A stretch of 64,000 nucleotides of DNA, from NCBI RefSeq assembly GCF_032854445.1, contig NC_088301.1:34275187-34339186 (forward strand), in the 5' to 3' direction. Both the position numbers and the translations under genes were made by a program. Below the pieces are notes generated by a model, which was given only the letters and a program-made list of their open reading frames with translations, was not told the origin of the DNA and made no database searches. Source of the DNA: Liolophura sinensis (Eukaryota > Mollusca > Polyplacophora > Chitonida > Chitonidae). Positions 1-11,822 of this stretch are shown here, piece by piece. Numbering within the stretch: position 1 is the first letter of the stretch; each line of letters begins with the position of its first letter.

Positions 1-318
1 ACACAGAATTTCGCCTTAAATCAGAAACTTTGGACCAATAGCGTACGCCGATCATGTTGAAGCATGTTCCCATGCATCATGTTTGTATAATCAGTTGCAA
101 TTAAAGCCTGTCTTGTTTGCTATCGATATGAATGCTATCTACCACGCGGAACTAATCCATAATATTCACAATGATAATGTGATCTTCCCACACCACAGAA
201 TATTACTCACTAACTAACTAAGACTAACTAAATATTGAGCAATGTATTTCACTTTTATATTTATATTTACATTATACTCCCAAACCTTGTGAAATTAATA
301 CATACAAAGCTTTACATG

Positions 319-587
319 GTGAGGCCTCCGTGGCTGAGTTGGTTAGCGCGCTAGAGCAGCGTAATGACCCAGGAGTCTCTCACCAATGCAGTCGCTGTGA
401 GTTCAAGTCCAGCTCATGCTGGCTTCCTCTCTGGCCGTACGTGAGAAGGTCTGTCAGTAACGTGCGGATGGTCGTGGGTTTCCCCCGGGCTCTGCCCGGT
501 TTCCACCCACCATAATGCTGGCCGCCGTCGTATAAGTGAAATGTTCTTGAGCACGGCGTAAAAACACCAATCAAATAAATAAATAAA
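319..587 (+). mobile_element. SINE family A, full-length copy with 9-bp target-site duplication
   Basis: The head is tRNA-like, with an A box (TGGCTGAGTTGG) and a B box (GTTCAAGTCC), then a family body. A 3' domain follows (CGTCGTATAAGTGAAATG...GAGCACGGCGTAAAAACACC) and an (AAAT)n tail. It is flanked by perfect duplications CTTTACATG at 310-318 and 588-596, so this is a LINE-mobilised insertion that is fairly recent. Several frames predicted on both strands here are artefacts of the SINE. Confidence 0.9.
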
Positions 588-596
588 CTTTACATG

Positions 597-1903
597 ATTC
601 ATGTTCAAAACTTCATAGAAGGAGTTGTCTCCCTTCCTCATTCTCGTGTTTGTTATGCTGTACCACAACGTGCGTGTAGCCGTCACTTTTCCTAAAAGAT
701 ATCGAACTTCATTCTAGGCAAACCACCTTTCTTATGAAATATTGTCTCTGTCAATAAGATCATAACATTTTCACTGTGGTAATATCCAAAAGGGTGTGGT
801 AGATTGCAGGGGGTGAGGTGTGTACAGTGGCCCTTCGGCAATCTTAGACAAAATGTTCTTTCAAAAGCATATTTCTCGTTCTGCAGAAGAGTATAAAAAA
901 TTAATGATGCATCACCACGATCTATCTCTGTGTGGCAAAAGTATTCAGTTTAAGTTAGTACTCCAGCAGTCCCCTAAGTCTTGGGTGAGGTTAAAGCTGC
1001 TGGCGCTGCTCATGTGTAGAATCAAATTATATGTACATGTAGGGCCTACATATATTCACTGACATCAGTTTTATAAGAAATCGCTTCTCTTGTCGTGCTT
1101 TATTATAATACAATAAGCAAAATGCTCTCAACATTGGAATCTAACACACCAGTCACCTTGGTAATAATCGACTTTACTTCTGTGGTCAGATAAATTCATA
1201 CAAGGTGAACATGTAACGGACGATGTAGGACCTACAGCGTGGTCTTTATATTCCAGATGGTATTTCCGTGTCCTAAGTCTTACTTTCCTATACGTGATAC
1301 TTTTCTATAGATGATTGCATCTTCCGTACATGCATTATACTTTACGTCGACGAATTCGATCAATGGTGTATAGATGACTTTACATCTTGATGACCACATG
1401 AAAACCAACAATGTGTAATTATAACCTTGCGTGACCGTGAAATGTCATATAGACTTCGTAGTCGAAAGGTTCATTCTTGGGTCAACGTATATTAAATATA
1501 ATGGAAGGTAAGACCTGCATGCTTTCTTGGAGATGTTTTAGCGCACGAAATTAAATTACTGAACGAAATGTAATAAAACGACCAAGGCTTGAAGTTAAGC
1601 TCCAAATGAGAAAACCAAATTTACGCGCAATTAAAGGCAATTTAGTGAGTGATTTGTTGAAGCCACATACGGTCATCATCGCTATATACAATGGAGGCTC
1701 ACATACCGGTACTATGAGGGAGATAGGCACTGTTACTTGTGGACTTGTGAACGTTATGAGGTGTGCTTTACTATTGATGTCAGCTTGGAGGTAACATTGT
1801 CCCCATTGGCTGATGGCAATCTGTATTGTAACTGATGATAAAATGCCATATCCTAAAGAATATTGTTGTGGAGAAGGCGTTGGGGGAGGGGGGGGATGAG
1901 GGG
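597..1903. other. gene-less stretch, nothing recognised
   Basis: Unique-looking sequence with only short chance frames; no splice-bounded coding segment, repeat copy or RNA gene seen. Confidence 0.5.
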
Positions 1904-2052
1904 GATGCTCCGTGACTGAGGTTGATAGCGCGCCAGCACGACGCAGTGACCCAGGAACCTCTCACCAATGCGGTCGCTCTGCCCATGCGGCCTTCCTCTC
2001 CTGCCGTACGCGACAAAGTCTGCCAACAACCTGCGGATGGTCGTGGGTTTCC
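1904..2052 (+). mobile_element. SINE family A, 3'-truncated old copy
   Basis: It matches the family A head (TGACTGAGGTTGATAGCGCG) and body through GGATGGTCGTGGGTTT, then diverges; the conserved 3' domain and AAAT tail are missing. The A- and B-box regions are decayed. A G-rich tract lies just upstream (1881-1904). Confidence 0.75.
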
Positions 2053-2142
2053 AACAACTTATTTGGAAGACAAATATCCTATCAGCGGTCATAACACGTT
2101 CCAAATGTTATATGGAGTACTACTCCTATGCATCTATACACG

Positions 2143-2262
2143 TTGAAACAGACATTCGTATGCCAGGCGTCAACCAATGTGGACATCGTTCCAGGTCTAT
2201 TATCGCAAGGCCAATTCCCAAAATTACGTTTATCACAAATAAACCATCGAACTACCAAAGTA
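2143..2262 (-). repeat. dispersed repeat R2, reverse-orientation fragment
   Basis: The plus strand shows GAAACAGACATTCGTATGCC and TCGCAAGGCCAATTCCCAAA followed by AAATAAACCATCGAAC, the reverse complement of the R2 end block GTTTTGGGAATTGACC/TTTGGTGGTTTGTG. Confidence 0.55.
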
Positions 2263-2561
2263 TATAAAGTACGAATCATACATACATATGCAGTATGTGT
2301 ATAGTTCATTCAGCTGTTGCCGATCCCTTGTCATGGTTGAATTTTTAAATCAATATTTTTGACAGATGGTTCCAGTTTCGATCCAAGGGCAGATAACCAA
2401 TGTTTGTTTTGTCGCATCTGTTTCGTTCGCGTTATCCAAAATATGTGGTTCAAGTACTGGGTTGTGGAACACAATAAGAAACATTTCATATTGAAATATA
2501 GACAACTGCATGCTATAAATGAAGTGAATGTGCATGTGTCATGTAACCGAGGTACATAGTA

Positions 2562-2665
2562 CTTGGGTCATCACCTTTTCCTTGGTTCAGATATGTCCAA
2601 TGAGAATAAACAGGACTTTTCACTGGGAAACATTTTTCTCAATGGTTTTTCCGCTTCCAATTTGA
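2562..2665 (+). repeat. dispersed repeat R3, copy 1
   Basis: It shares CCTTGGTTCAGATATGTCCA, ATGAGAATAAACAGGACTTT and CACTGGGAAACATTT with a second copy at 5152. No terminal repeats or tail are visible, so the element type is unknown. Confidence 0.65.
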
Positions 2666-3253
2666 AGCGTGCATGCTTTGTACTGTTCTGCGACGTCATA
2701 ATATAAAACTATGTTATTGTGAAACTATAACGACATCATGCGCAGAAAGTGATCTTATGAGTAATTATAGACCAGTGACATTGCAACTAACTGCAATTTT
2801 GTTTTACCTTATTCTGCTTAAGCCATGGTGCTCGGGCTGTGTGTAGTTTCTTACATTCTAAGCTTTTACATGAACAGTTACAATAAAAACTAACTGAGGT
2901 AAATTTACAAGAATCTGTGCGTCGAAACAAACATTCGTATACCAGCGGTATACGGAGATCGAAATTCTCCAGTTACCTGTAACAATTTGCCAGTTATCAT
3001 ACTGCCGTCACTGTTCTGGTCTTACTCTCTATGTTGTAGTCTTTAAATAGAGTTATTGTTTTGAGTTTACAATGTTTCGTATTAGTTCACACATAGGCCT
3101 ACTGAGATACTTCGCTTTATGAAAGTTCAAGAGTGGTCTTTTTTTACGTGTAGGCATACCGTAAAAAGCTCCATGAAATACACAGAAGCCATTGTGGATC
3201 GCCAACATTGGGACCAACATTGTTAGCTGCATATATATGGTCCATTTCCGGTT

Positions 3254-3325
3254 CATTTATTAATTTATATAATTGGTGTTTTAAGGGGACTCGAGAATAT
3301 TTCACTTATACGACGGTGGCCGCAG
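3254..3325 (-). mobile_element. SINE family A 3'-end fragment
   Basis: Only the AAAT-type tail and conserved 3' domain remain (minus strand: GGCCACCGTCGTATAAGTGA), with some decay in the GAGTACGGCG core. Confidence 0.6.
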
Positions 3326-4254
3326 AGCAGGGAGAGGGATGGGGGGTTTCAGCAAGCGGATGACATAAATGTGCAAGGTACAAAATCCATGGTTTACAGT
3401 ATCATTTGATATGTAATGAAATGGTGTCAGCATTCACAAAGGTATTAAACACCTGAGAATAATAGTAAAGCACGCTTGTGCCTTTCAAAATACGATGACC
3501 ACTAAACTATTCAACCGGCATTTCGACATAGGATATAAAATCTGACGGAATAATTCATATAAATGGTATTCCTCCACTCCAGCTGTTTCTAAGGCTGTGT
3601 ATTAATCATGTTGTATAAATTTGGGATGTTACCAGTTGGATGTATGAACAGTTGCGATCAAAGCAAACCTACATACCTTGTACTAAAGGTGGAGAAAATG
3701 TAAAAATGATGTAACTTTTGATGAAAGAATGTGAAAAGGCATTTGTCCATATGCTTTACAATATTTCATCCGATTTTTCTTAAAAGTGAAAAGGACATTC
3801 TCTAACGTGGAATCACTTCTAATAAATTTGGTCTTTACTCCTGACCAATACGATATTACCAAAATTTTAAATTTATATTTTTAATATATTACTAAATATT
3901 ATCACAATTCAGATTTAACTCAGACAACAAATTTAAGCATAGAGACATGCAACATATCTTCATTTGGAACATTATTATGGAAGAATGATATATACCATTG
4001 TCCCATATACTCACCATACAAAAATTATTTTCAAATGCCAGTCTTTCTTCAAAGAAAAAATGAAAATATTTAAGGCCATATTTACAACTGACATTTGACA
4101 TGTTCCAAAGTTTAATGCTTTTTACGACCTATTTCTAAACTAGCATTTTGATTTTTCTTACAGGTTTTAAACCTTTGAATTCTGGTTAAAGTTACACGTC
4201 TTTTCGGCATTGTTAGAAACAGTCAGCTGCTTATCATAACATGACTAATTTTGA

Positions 4255-4355
4255 ATATTTTCTTATTTCTTTGTTGGTTTGTGTAGAAGATTGTTTTGCA
4301 AGTTGGCTTTGCCATGATTGACATGGAACATCGTTGTACCGTCCACAATACGAAT
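4255..4355 (+). repeat. dispersed repeat R2, 3'-end fragment
   Basis: TTTGTTGGTTTGTGTAGAAG and TTGTTTTGCAAGTTGGC match the R2 end block with substitutions. A possible 5' piece (GTTGTATAAATTTGGGATG...CAGTTGCGATCAAAGC) lies at 3609-3665, and another at 52-125. Confidence 0.4.
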
Positions 4356-5151
4356 GTTTGTTACGTCGCCTTGAGAATTTAAGAAATTTATGATACATTT
4401 AAGAAATTAATAAATAAATATTTATTAAGGCAGTTAATGTGCATATATTTTAATTCTCTTGTTCGCGTATAAAAAGTAATCTTGACAAAAATGTATAATA
4501 AAGAATTGATTTCAAATTAGGTCACTTCCTAGATGTATCTTATTTCGTATTATATCTACTTCTTTCACAGCATATAAATGGATATATTTAGCAAATCACC
4601 ACGACTGCAGAGAAATAATTTCACCAAATGCAGATGGATATTATAGTTATTTTTAGAAGAATATACAAATATTGAACATGTCAGTGTTTTGTGTATTAAA
4701 GCTGTTCGTGTGGTGTTTCTTGGGCAAACCTTCCAGGGGTTAATTGTGTGCACGCGAGTATTTGGACAGTTGGGGCGAGCAAGGGTGAGTATAAAAACAC
4801 AGCTGTTGACACGAGTTTACAGTTCCTTCTAAAAACACGACACCTCGCGTGCAAAGCGAGTCCAAATGTTGCTTGTATCCTCGAACAAATAAACATGACT
4901 TCTCTAAACCCAAATCACGCCTAAATTTGGCAAATTATCCAGAAATTGTATCCGTACACCCCCTTATAATAAAAATTTAATGTCCTGTAGAGAAGTATTC
5001 TCTTTTTGTAACAAACTATGTGAACATACTCAAGCACGAACATAGTCAGAATAGTATCACAGTCTATGGGCACTCATCCGGTTATCATTGATTTCTGGCA
5101 CTGAAACCACAGAGAAAAGAATGTTGCGGTTATTTCTGTGAGTACTTAGGC

Positions 5152-5245
5152 CATTACCGTTTCCGTGGTTCAGATTTGTGAGTCGAATGAGAATAAACAG
5201 GATTTTTCACTGGGAAACATTTCTCACCAGTTTCTTCGCTTCTAA
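5152..5245 (+). repeat. dispersed repeat R3, copy 2
   Basis: CCGTGGTTCAGATTTGTGAG, GAATGAGAATAAACAGGATT, TTTCACTGGGAAACATTTC and TTTCTTCGCTTC parallel the copy at 2562. Confidence 0.65.
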
Positions 5246-6479
5246 ATATGGCCGTATCATGCGAAATGAAGTGGCCCTGCACTATGTACCTATCATGTGA
5301 TCCCGTTTACACCTGTGTTCGAAATTGGCACAAACCTGTACTTCTATTAAAATAGTACTTTATCTGAAATCAGCATTCATCATCACAACAGCCACATATA
5401 TATGATTTAATACCAATCATCTTGCTCTTAGTTATACAGCACAAACGTTCACTAACGTTAAAACCAGCCGGAAATATTAAAATGATATAAAACATGCCCC
5501 ATGGAGCTAATACCACAGTTAAAATGATTTACGGTGAAAAAAAATATTTAACACCTTGAAGAGTCCTCAAAGAGTCCTCAAAAACAAAATCTGTCGTAAA
5601 ATTTTCCTAATGGGACGTGATAATATTCCTTTTGTGACGATGACTAGGCAGTTATTTGCTCGAATGATGTCACGAGCATTTGACAGTATGACGTCAGTAT
5701 ACATAAATGTTCTTGCATGATGTCACACCAGGCAAAATTGGAAAGAACAGAAATCTTTTGTTTCCATAATATATCCCGAAACTAGTAACAGTGATTTTAA
5801 AACAACGCAATTTAGGAAAGCAATTCAGTTAATCTCGATCTTTATGCTCTTAAGAGGTACAAATCTTGACAATGGATAAGCTCTTTAAAAGTGCTTCTTG
5901 CCTTCATTGCTATTGAGAGATTATGGTAAAGACTTCTGTTAAACAAAGCACCGGTATAAACCTGACCGGCCTTACAGAAGGGAGAAATTCCGAAGTGAGG
6001 CGAGCCACACCAACCAAACAAATCCATTGAAATGAATAAAACTATGTCTATTTCAAGCTAAACATTTCATATTCACTGCATTTGCTATTTCTGAGAGTTT
6101 GATCGACCACTCGATTTAGTGTAATGTAGACAGTCCGGATTCTTTGGCTATATCTTACTTGGAACCATAGGCCGACTTCTTCTATTCAAGAGTTTGCTCG
6201 CCAACGTCTTTAAGGCAAAGGGAGATAATTCCAATTTTGACAATATCGTCCCCGAGAGACTGCGTTCTAGTTCAGGTTTTATGGATGAAGGAAACCCTCA
6301 GTGCATGTAGGTATCGCACAAACCTCCTGACTTAAAAGCGCAGGGGAATTAGTAAGAATGTAATAACTGTTATTTTGTCATACATTAACGGTGAATTATA
6401 AAATAGAAATCAATGCGTCAGGTTTCGGCATTCCTATGTATCACTAGCCTACATAGAGGAAACCTCTCGGCAGTAAATC
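5246..6479. other. gene-less stretch
   Basis: No gene seen. A possible old SINE body lies at about 6240-6350 (TTTATGGATGAAGGAAACCC and CCTCCTGACTTAAAAGCGC), resembling the element at 19.8-20.0 kb. Confidence 0.4.
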
Positions 6480-6488
6480 ATCAAAAGC

Positions 6489-6730
6489 ATTGGTTAGCGC
6501 GCTAGCGCAGCGTAATGACCCAGGAGCCTCTCACCAATGCGGTCGCTGTGAGTTCAAGTCCAGCTCATGCTGGCTTCCTCTCCGGCCGTACGTGAGAAGG
6601 TCTGCCAGCAACCTGCGGATGGTCGTGGGTTAATGCCTGGTTTCCTCTCACCATAATGCTGGTCGCCGTCATGTAAGTGAAATATTCTTGAGTACGGCGT
6701 AAAACACCAATTAAATAAATAAATAAGTAA
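6489..6730 (+). mobile_element. SINE family A, 5'-truncated copy with 9-bp target-site duplication
   Basis: It starts inside the A box (TTGGTTAGCGCGC) and runs through the B box, body, conserved 3' domain (GAGTACGGCGTAAAACACC) and (AAAT)n tail. ATCAAAAGC is duplicated exactly at 6480-6488 and 6731-6739, so the truncation happened at insertion. Confidence 0.88.
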
Positions 6731-7049
6731 ATCAAAAGCTTTGGAGGTCGATAATGTCAAGGCACAATTTCAAAACAACTTATATCACCAGTTCCGATGT
6801 AATATGTAAGAAATAATATATAATAAACGTAAAAGACAGGAGTAATGATGGACGGAATGATGGACGGAAGACAATCGCATGTCTGAGGTTTTTTGCCATG
6901 CAAAGTTTTATATACTTATCACAGAATGTAAGAACTCGAGTACAGGAGTATAATTCTTTGTAAGTCAGTATGAAAAGAGCAGTGTATCTAGCGCTCTGCT
7001 TCATTACTACATCTATTCCGGCTTACCCTGCAGCTAGCGGCGGTATATT

Positions 7050-7316
7050 CATCGTGTTGAATTTTGATATGTATGGACAGTTGCCATCAAAACACAACTT
7101 AGATGCATATTTTATTATCAAGAAGTTAAATGCTAGCATGGTACACAATTTGAATAGTGATTTCACTCAATCGCCTTGAACACTACTGCTGTTGACTGCT
7201 TCTTCTTGTATGATTCCGTCCTAATTTCCTACTTAATATATACTCTTATATTAAATGTCTTTGGTGGTTTGTGTTAAACGTCGTTTTGGGAATTGACCTG
7301 TTTCGACGCACGGATA
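7050..7316 (+). repeat. dispersed repeat R2, copy
   Basis: It begins at GTGTTGAATTTTGATATG, contains CAGTTGCCATCAAAACACAA and GCTGTTGACTGCTTC, then ATTCCGTCCTAATTTCCTAC, and ends with GGTGGTTTGTGTTAAACGTC and GTTTTGGGAATTGACCTG. The order matches copies at 7780 and 10838. Confidence 0.65.
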
Positions 7317-7779
7317 GATCGATCACTGCTACTATTTCTCATTGACTAGACAGTATCTTGTGATCTGCCAGCTTTAAACAATCCGTATATAGCAACGGCC
7401 GTGGAAGATATATACCCACCTTATAGTTGTGTTTGTATGAAGGCCGCAACGATTTGTTGTCACGCCGATTTTAAATAAAAGACGGATAGTTTCAATTTTG
7501 AATTATCCTTATTTGGATTGTAATATACCGAATGGCTCTGCGTTTCTCTTATATAAGTAAATTTGAACGGAGTTTCCTGAGCCCAGTTTCACAACGATAT
7601 CGTATATGTACGATAATTGCACATATAGGACAACGGTACAGTAACAGTGACGTACAAAATGTCGTGCGACAAATGTACGATAAAAGAAAATGTCGTGCGA
7701 CGCTTTGTTAATCTGCACCCTGGATACTTGTTTCATAACTGTGAATGTCTCCGCTTAGCCCGGTGCTGTGGACTTTTCA

Positions 7780-7990
7780 CTGTGTTGAATTAGATCAACA
7801 TGTTGAAATACGAACTGTTGCAATCATAGCGCAACGTCGATACATATTTTAAATATGGACTATTTATAAACTAGCTTGGAACACATGTTGGAGACTGATT
7901 TAATTCATTGGAGTAAAAGATTCCTTGTGTCTTTCCATCATCACTGAAAACTATTGACTGTTCTTCGGTGATCATGTTCACGTATCAGTG
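7780..7990 (+). repeat. dispersed repeat R2, copy
   Basis: GTGTTGAATTAGATCAACAT, CTGTTGCAATCATAGCGCAA, then GATTCCTTGTGTCTTTCC and CTATTGACTGTTC. The 3' part with the GTTTTGGGAATTG block is missing. Confidence 0.6.
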
Positions 7991-8052
7991 CAAGAACAAA
8001 TGTTCTTGTCAGATTTCAGGATTCAGGAGAAGATACATCCAAATTTATAGAG

Positions 8053-8155
8053 ACAGTAAACCCAGGGCAGCGACGACAGTGTGATAGCGTATGGTCACAA
8101 GTAACTGGTGAAACTCTGCCTCTTACTCTTCATGTAATGGCTTAAATATTATGAC
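8053..8155 (+). repeat. dispersed repeat R1, copy 1
   Basis: It carries the family hallmark GGCAGCGACGACAGTGTGAT followed by a GGTCAC motif and an ending CTTCATGTAATGGCTTAAAT. The same layout occurs in four other places between 11.7 and 22.5 kb. Confidence 0.75.
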
Positions 8156-8348
8156 AAATTAAGTGTGGCGTGTTCACAGTGGTGAAAATTGGTAGGTTCT
8201 TTTGTTGTTATTAATTTTACAAGGACTACCAAACATCAACGATATTTACCTTGTCCAAACTTTGTCTCAAGAAAACATTTTCTGACTTAACTTGTATATC
8301 TGTTCATACCATATCTGTGTATTAACCAAGCAGTTCAGAGATTGTTTT

Positions 8349-8700
8349 ACCGGGCCCGATAGTACAGTTGGTAGAGCATCCTCTTCGGGAGCGGTAGATC
8401 CAGGGTCAATCCGGGTTCGAGTCACACCTAAGACCTTAAAAGAGGAAACTGTAACTTCCTCGTTTGGTGTTCAGCATGAAGGGGATAGTGCAACGACTGG
8501 TTGACCCGTATCTGTATAATGGCTCGAGTGGGGCAGCTTACTTGCCTTCGGTAAGTTGTCTCAGTGAAGCAGCAATAGATAAAAGAGTGGTGGAAATCCG
8601 TCCTGTAACAAGGAGGCACATTACATGCACTCTAAGGATTCCTTCGTCGTCATAAAATTGTTTAAGTACGACGTTAAAACTCAAGCAATCACTCTTCACT
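8349..8700 (+). mobile_element. SINE family B, full-length copy with 13-bp target-site duplication
   Basis: The head is tRNA-like, GGCCCGATAGTACAGTTGG (A box) and GGGTTCGAGTCACACC (B box). It is followed by a body of about 200 bases and a 3' domain (TCGTCGTCATAAAATTG...AGTACGACGTTAAAAC) ending in CAAGCAATCACTC. CAGAGATTGTTTT is repeated exactly at 8336-8348 and 8701-8713. The head, body and tail differ from family A, but the 3' domain is recognisably related. Confidence 0.88.
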
Positions 8701-8713
8701 CAGAGATTGTTTT

Positions 8714-10837
8714 GAATTTTTATCCTATTTTATGTAACTATTCTATATACTATTGACAGCTGCATTATAACTTCTTTTTATTGACAGAATACTTCATGAC
8801 TATATTGATATCCATATTCCTTTTATATAATTTGTACTCGCCGCTGGTTTTAAAACACATAGAATCGTCGTTGTCCTGGCCTTGGCACGCATGCATAGGC
8901 CTACATTTACTTACACTTAACCACGGGCCCTGTATAGATACCATGCTCGAAAGCAATGCGCACATGCAATACTGAGATAAATACTACCCTTAAATAAGTG
9001 TAAACAGTTGCAATCAGTGGCATTGTATTCATAAAAACAAACTGCTTGTCCCTCGCCGGCAGGTAATACCTAAGGTCTGGCGATACACAATGTATGCTTG
9101 GGAAAATGTTGGACTATCTAATATTAAGCGCCAAGTCCGACATTCATATACACCTCGCAAAACCCGAAGTAGCGTTCCAAGACGACAGTCTCAAGACTCA
9201 TTCTTACATGACAACTTTAAACACAATCTAAAACACAGGTTACCAAGTACACGGTTCGTACATGGAACTAATATGTAAGAAATGAATAGAATTTATAAGG
9301 GCATTTTTTTTCTCCTCGATGTATTCCCCGTCGATGATTGCAATACAAAAATAAGGCTGGTAACATTTAAGAAAGAAGTGTATCACTTTTCAGTGACGCA
9401 AGGAAGATATTCAGTATTCTAGACATGATCTCCAATTCAAACTTCAAACTCATAGAATACAATCATAGGTTTGATTGGCACACAGATGATCTTCGGGAGA
9501 TATTGATTTTATACCTTTTATCTGTTTAGGATTTAGGCCTACGTGTGTGTCATCAACATACCAAACTTAAACCAAAATATAGAATGTGTATTTTACGACT
9601 GACGACGAACAGGCAATATGCCCGGTGTTTCCTCGAAAGACATATACGAATGATGGACTTAACGCTTACAACATATGGTTTCAATTCTTTGTTTTATTAT
9701 ATGCAAGTACCAAGTTGATTGAAGATTTATTTTAAAAATAGAATCAACATGTGGTTTAGTGGAAAGGTAACCGATCCTATACAGCTGGTACTTTATAATG
9801 AGTTCAAATCAAATGCGAAAAGTCAGATATAAATGTAGTGTTAAATATTTTTCAATTTTTCTTTAAAGACAAAAAGACATTTGAAAATAATTACTGTATA
9901 AGGGGTACTTTCATAAATATTATCACACTTCAGATTAAATGCATGTGCTTTGTTACAAACAACCAAGTTACATTAAAATAAATTTATTAGACATCCATCA
10001 CATCCACAAGACGACATATACCAAGAGGTGGTCCTAGATACTCAAATATTTCCAAACATCCTTTTCTCCTGAAAAATAAAATCGAAAAAATTTTAAGAGA
10101 CGTATTTGCAAATACGTTTTACGCCTTGGTTATAATAAACGGTCGAGGGTGCCATTTGTGGTCATTGCACACCCATACTGTGTCATTATACTGTATTCTT
10201 AACTGGCCATTGTGTTGCTTGAATTTCTCATCATACAGTAGCAAGTATGTGATATTCAGTGAAATTATACATTGTCAGTGTATGCATAGTTATTGCGATG
10301 GACACAGAATGTGGCAGACCAGTATCGTATATGTTGAGATATGCTGCAGTAAAGACAATTTATTGACGATCTGCTAGATTCTAATGATCCACATATAGAA
10401 AAGTTTGTGAAAGAAATGTATATCCACTCTCACTGATTTAATGGAAACTATACCAAATTTCTAGGTGGCACCTCTTACGTGGACTTATATTTGAACAAAG
10501 GCGTCAACAGTTTCCTTTAAAGCCGCCTTTTCGAGAAGAGAGGTAGTTTCATCACTGACATTGCATTGACTTGCATGGACAGCAATATACAAATGACCCT
10601 GCTTGCGGTGTGTACACATCTCACCTAAAGGCATAGTAGCATCTTGAACCATGCTGAGGGACGATTTCAGCTAAAAGCTAGTGCTTACTACAAAGATTAT
10701 TGTCCGAAGGATATTCTATCAAACGCCAAAATATCTTTCTTAAATTGAAGACTTGGCGACTTTCTAGAATCTCTTACGCTATTCTTCATAATTATGCCTA
10801 AATTCGTTTAAGCCAAAATTAGAGGTTGTGTACTCAG
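8714..10837. other. gene-less stretch
   Basis: Short chance frames only. A weak R2-like piece (AACAGTTGCAATCAGTGGC) occurs near 9003. No other structure is recognised. Confidence 0.5.
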
Positions 10838-11080
10838 CGTGTTGAATGAAATCAACATTCTGGTACACGATTTCGACATGGTACGCGATTTCGATAAGTA
10901 TTGATTTAAATTTACCAAATGTAACATTCCTTGTATCTCTCCTGTATCACTGTTGACTGTTTCTGTTTACATCATTTCGTCCTAATTTATAGCTAAAATA
11001 TTCTTTCCTAGTTCTTCAGTTAGTGCGTAAATGTTGTTTTGGATATTGGTCGTGCGATTATTAACCTGTACCGTCCATTG
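10838..11080 (+). repeat. dispersed repeat R2, copy
   Basis: GTGTTGAATGAAATCAACAT, CATTCCTTGTATCTCTCC, CTGTTGACTGTTTC, ATTTCGTCCTAATTTATAGC and GTTGTTTTGGATATTGGTC, in the same order as the 7050 copy. Confidence 0.65.
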
Positions 11081-11435
11081 TGGTTGATGATATGCATATA
11101 CGCTTGTCTATTACGACATATACAGATTTGCCCTCATTGAACTTGTCTTCCACCAATATGGCACCCAAGCCTTTGAATTAAACAGGCCTACCATGATTTT
11201 ATCGGCAAACTTTAAGTAAACATCTTGACGATGCCACTATTTAACAACCAAACAAATAAGTAAAATAAATATTCGATGAAATTTGAATAACCTACAATGG
11301 TAAAAACATGATAGGCGATTCAAAATTCGCGACCTAAAGTGCCAATCAAATAAATAAATCAAAAATGGCTCCACCAATTATTAAAATGATGATTGTAACC
11401 TTTTAGGGTTAACAAAGCATTGTCCATAAACGCTA

Positions 11436-11480
11436 AATTCTTGTGTATGGCATTAGACATCAATCAAATAAATAAATATT
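11436..11480 (+). mobile_element. SINE family A tail remnant
   Basis: A decayed end of the 3' domain followed by CATCAATCAAATAAATAAAT. A still shorter remnant (GTGCCAATCAAATAAATAAA) lies at 11339-11358. Confidence 0.4.
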
Positions 11481-11489
11481 TTGAATGTA

Positions 11490-11572
11490 TGCATCGAAAC
11501 AGACATTTGTCAGTAATCGCAAGGCCAATTCCCAAAACGACGTAGCCTATAACATAAACCATCAAAGGGAAG
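11490..11572 (-). repeat. dispersed repeat R2, reverse-orientation fragment
   Basis: CGAAACAGACATTTGTCAGT, AATCGCAAGGCCAATTCCCA and AACATAAACCATCAAAG. It lies about 410 bases beyond a forward R2 copy. Confidence 0.55.
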
Positions 11573-11696
11573 TAAGAAAGTACGGTACATAAAATCTACA
11601 GGCCTAAGTTATGAAGGTTGTAATCAAGGCAGATATGTGAGAACGTATCTGCACTGCTGCTTAGGAGTGTGCAAAACATTTAACCTACAGTCCTGA

Positions 11697-11822
11697 GAGT
11701 AAACCTAGAGCAGCGACGACAGTGTGATAGTTGTCAATTGGTCACACGTAACCGGTGAAGTACAGCCTTATGTCAATTTACCTGAGATTTTTATAACTAT
11801 TCATGTAAATGCTTAAATAATA
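11697..11822 (+). repeat. dispersed repeat R1, copy 2
   Basis: GAGCAGCGACGACAGTGTGA, then GGTCACACGTAACCGGTGAA, then TTCATGTAAATGCTTAAATA. A linked segment (GTCTAGAATTACTCAGATGT) follows at about 11888. Confidence 0.75.

Noticed and set aside
330-686. Open frames around the SINE at 319-587
   Set aside because: They translate SINE sequence on both strands; the element is non-coding.
8360-8427. Functional tRNA gene
   Set aside because: A and B boxes are present, but no good cloverleaf can be drawn, and the sequence continues into a SINE body flanked by target duplications.
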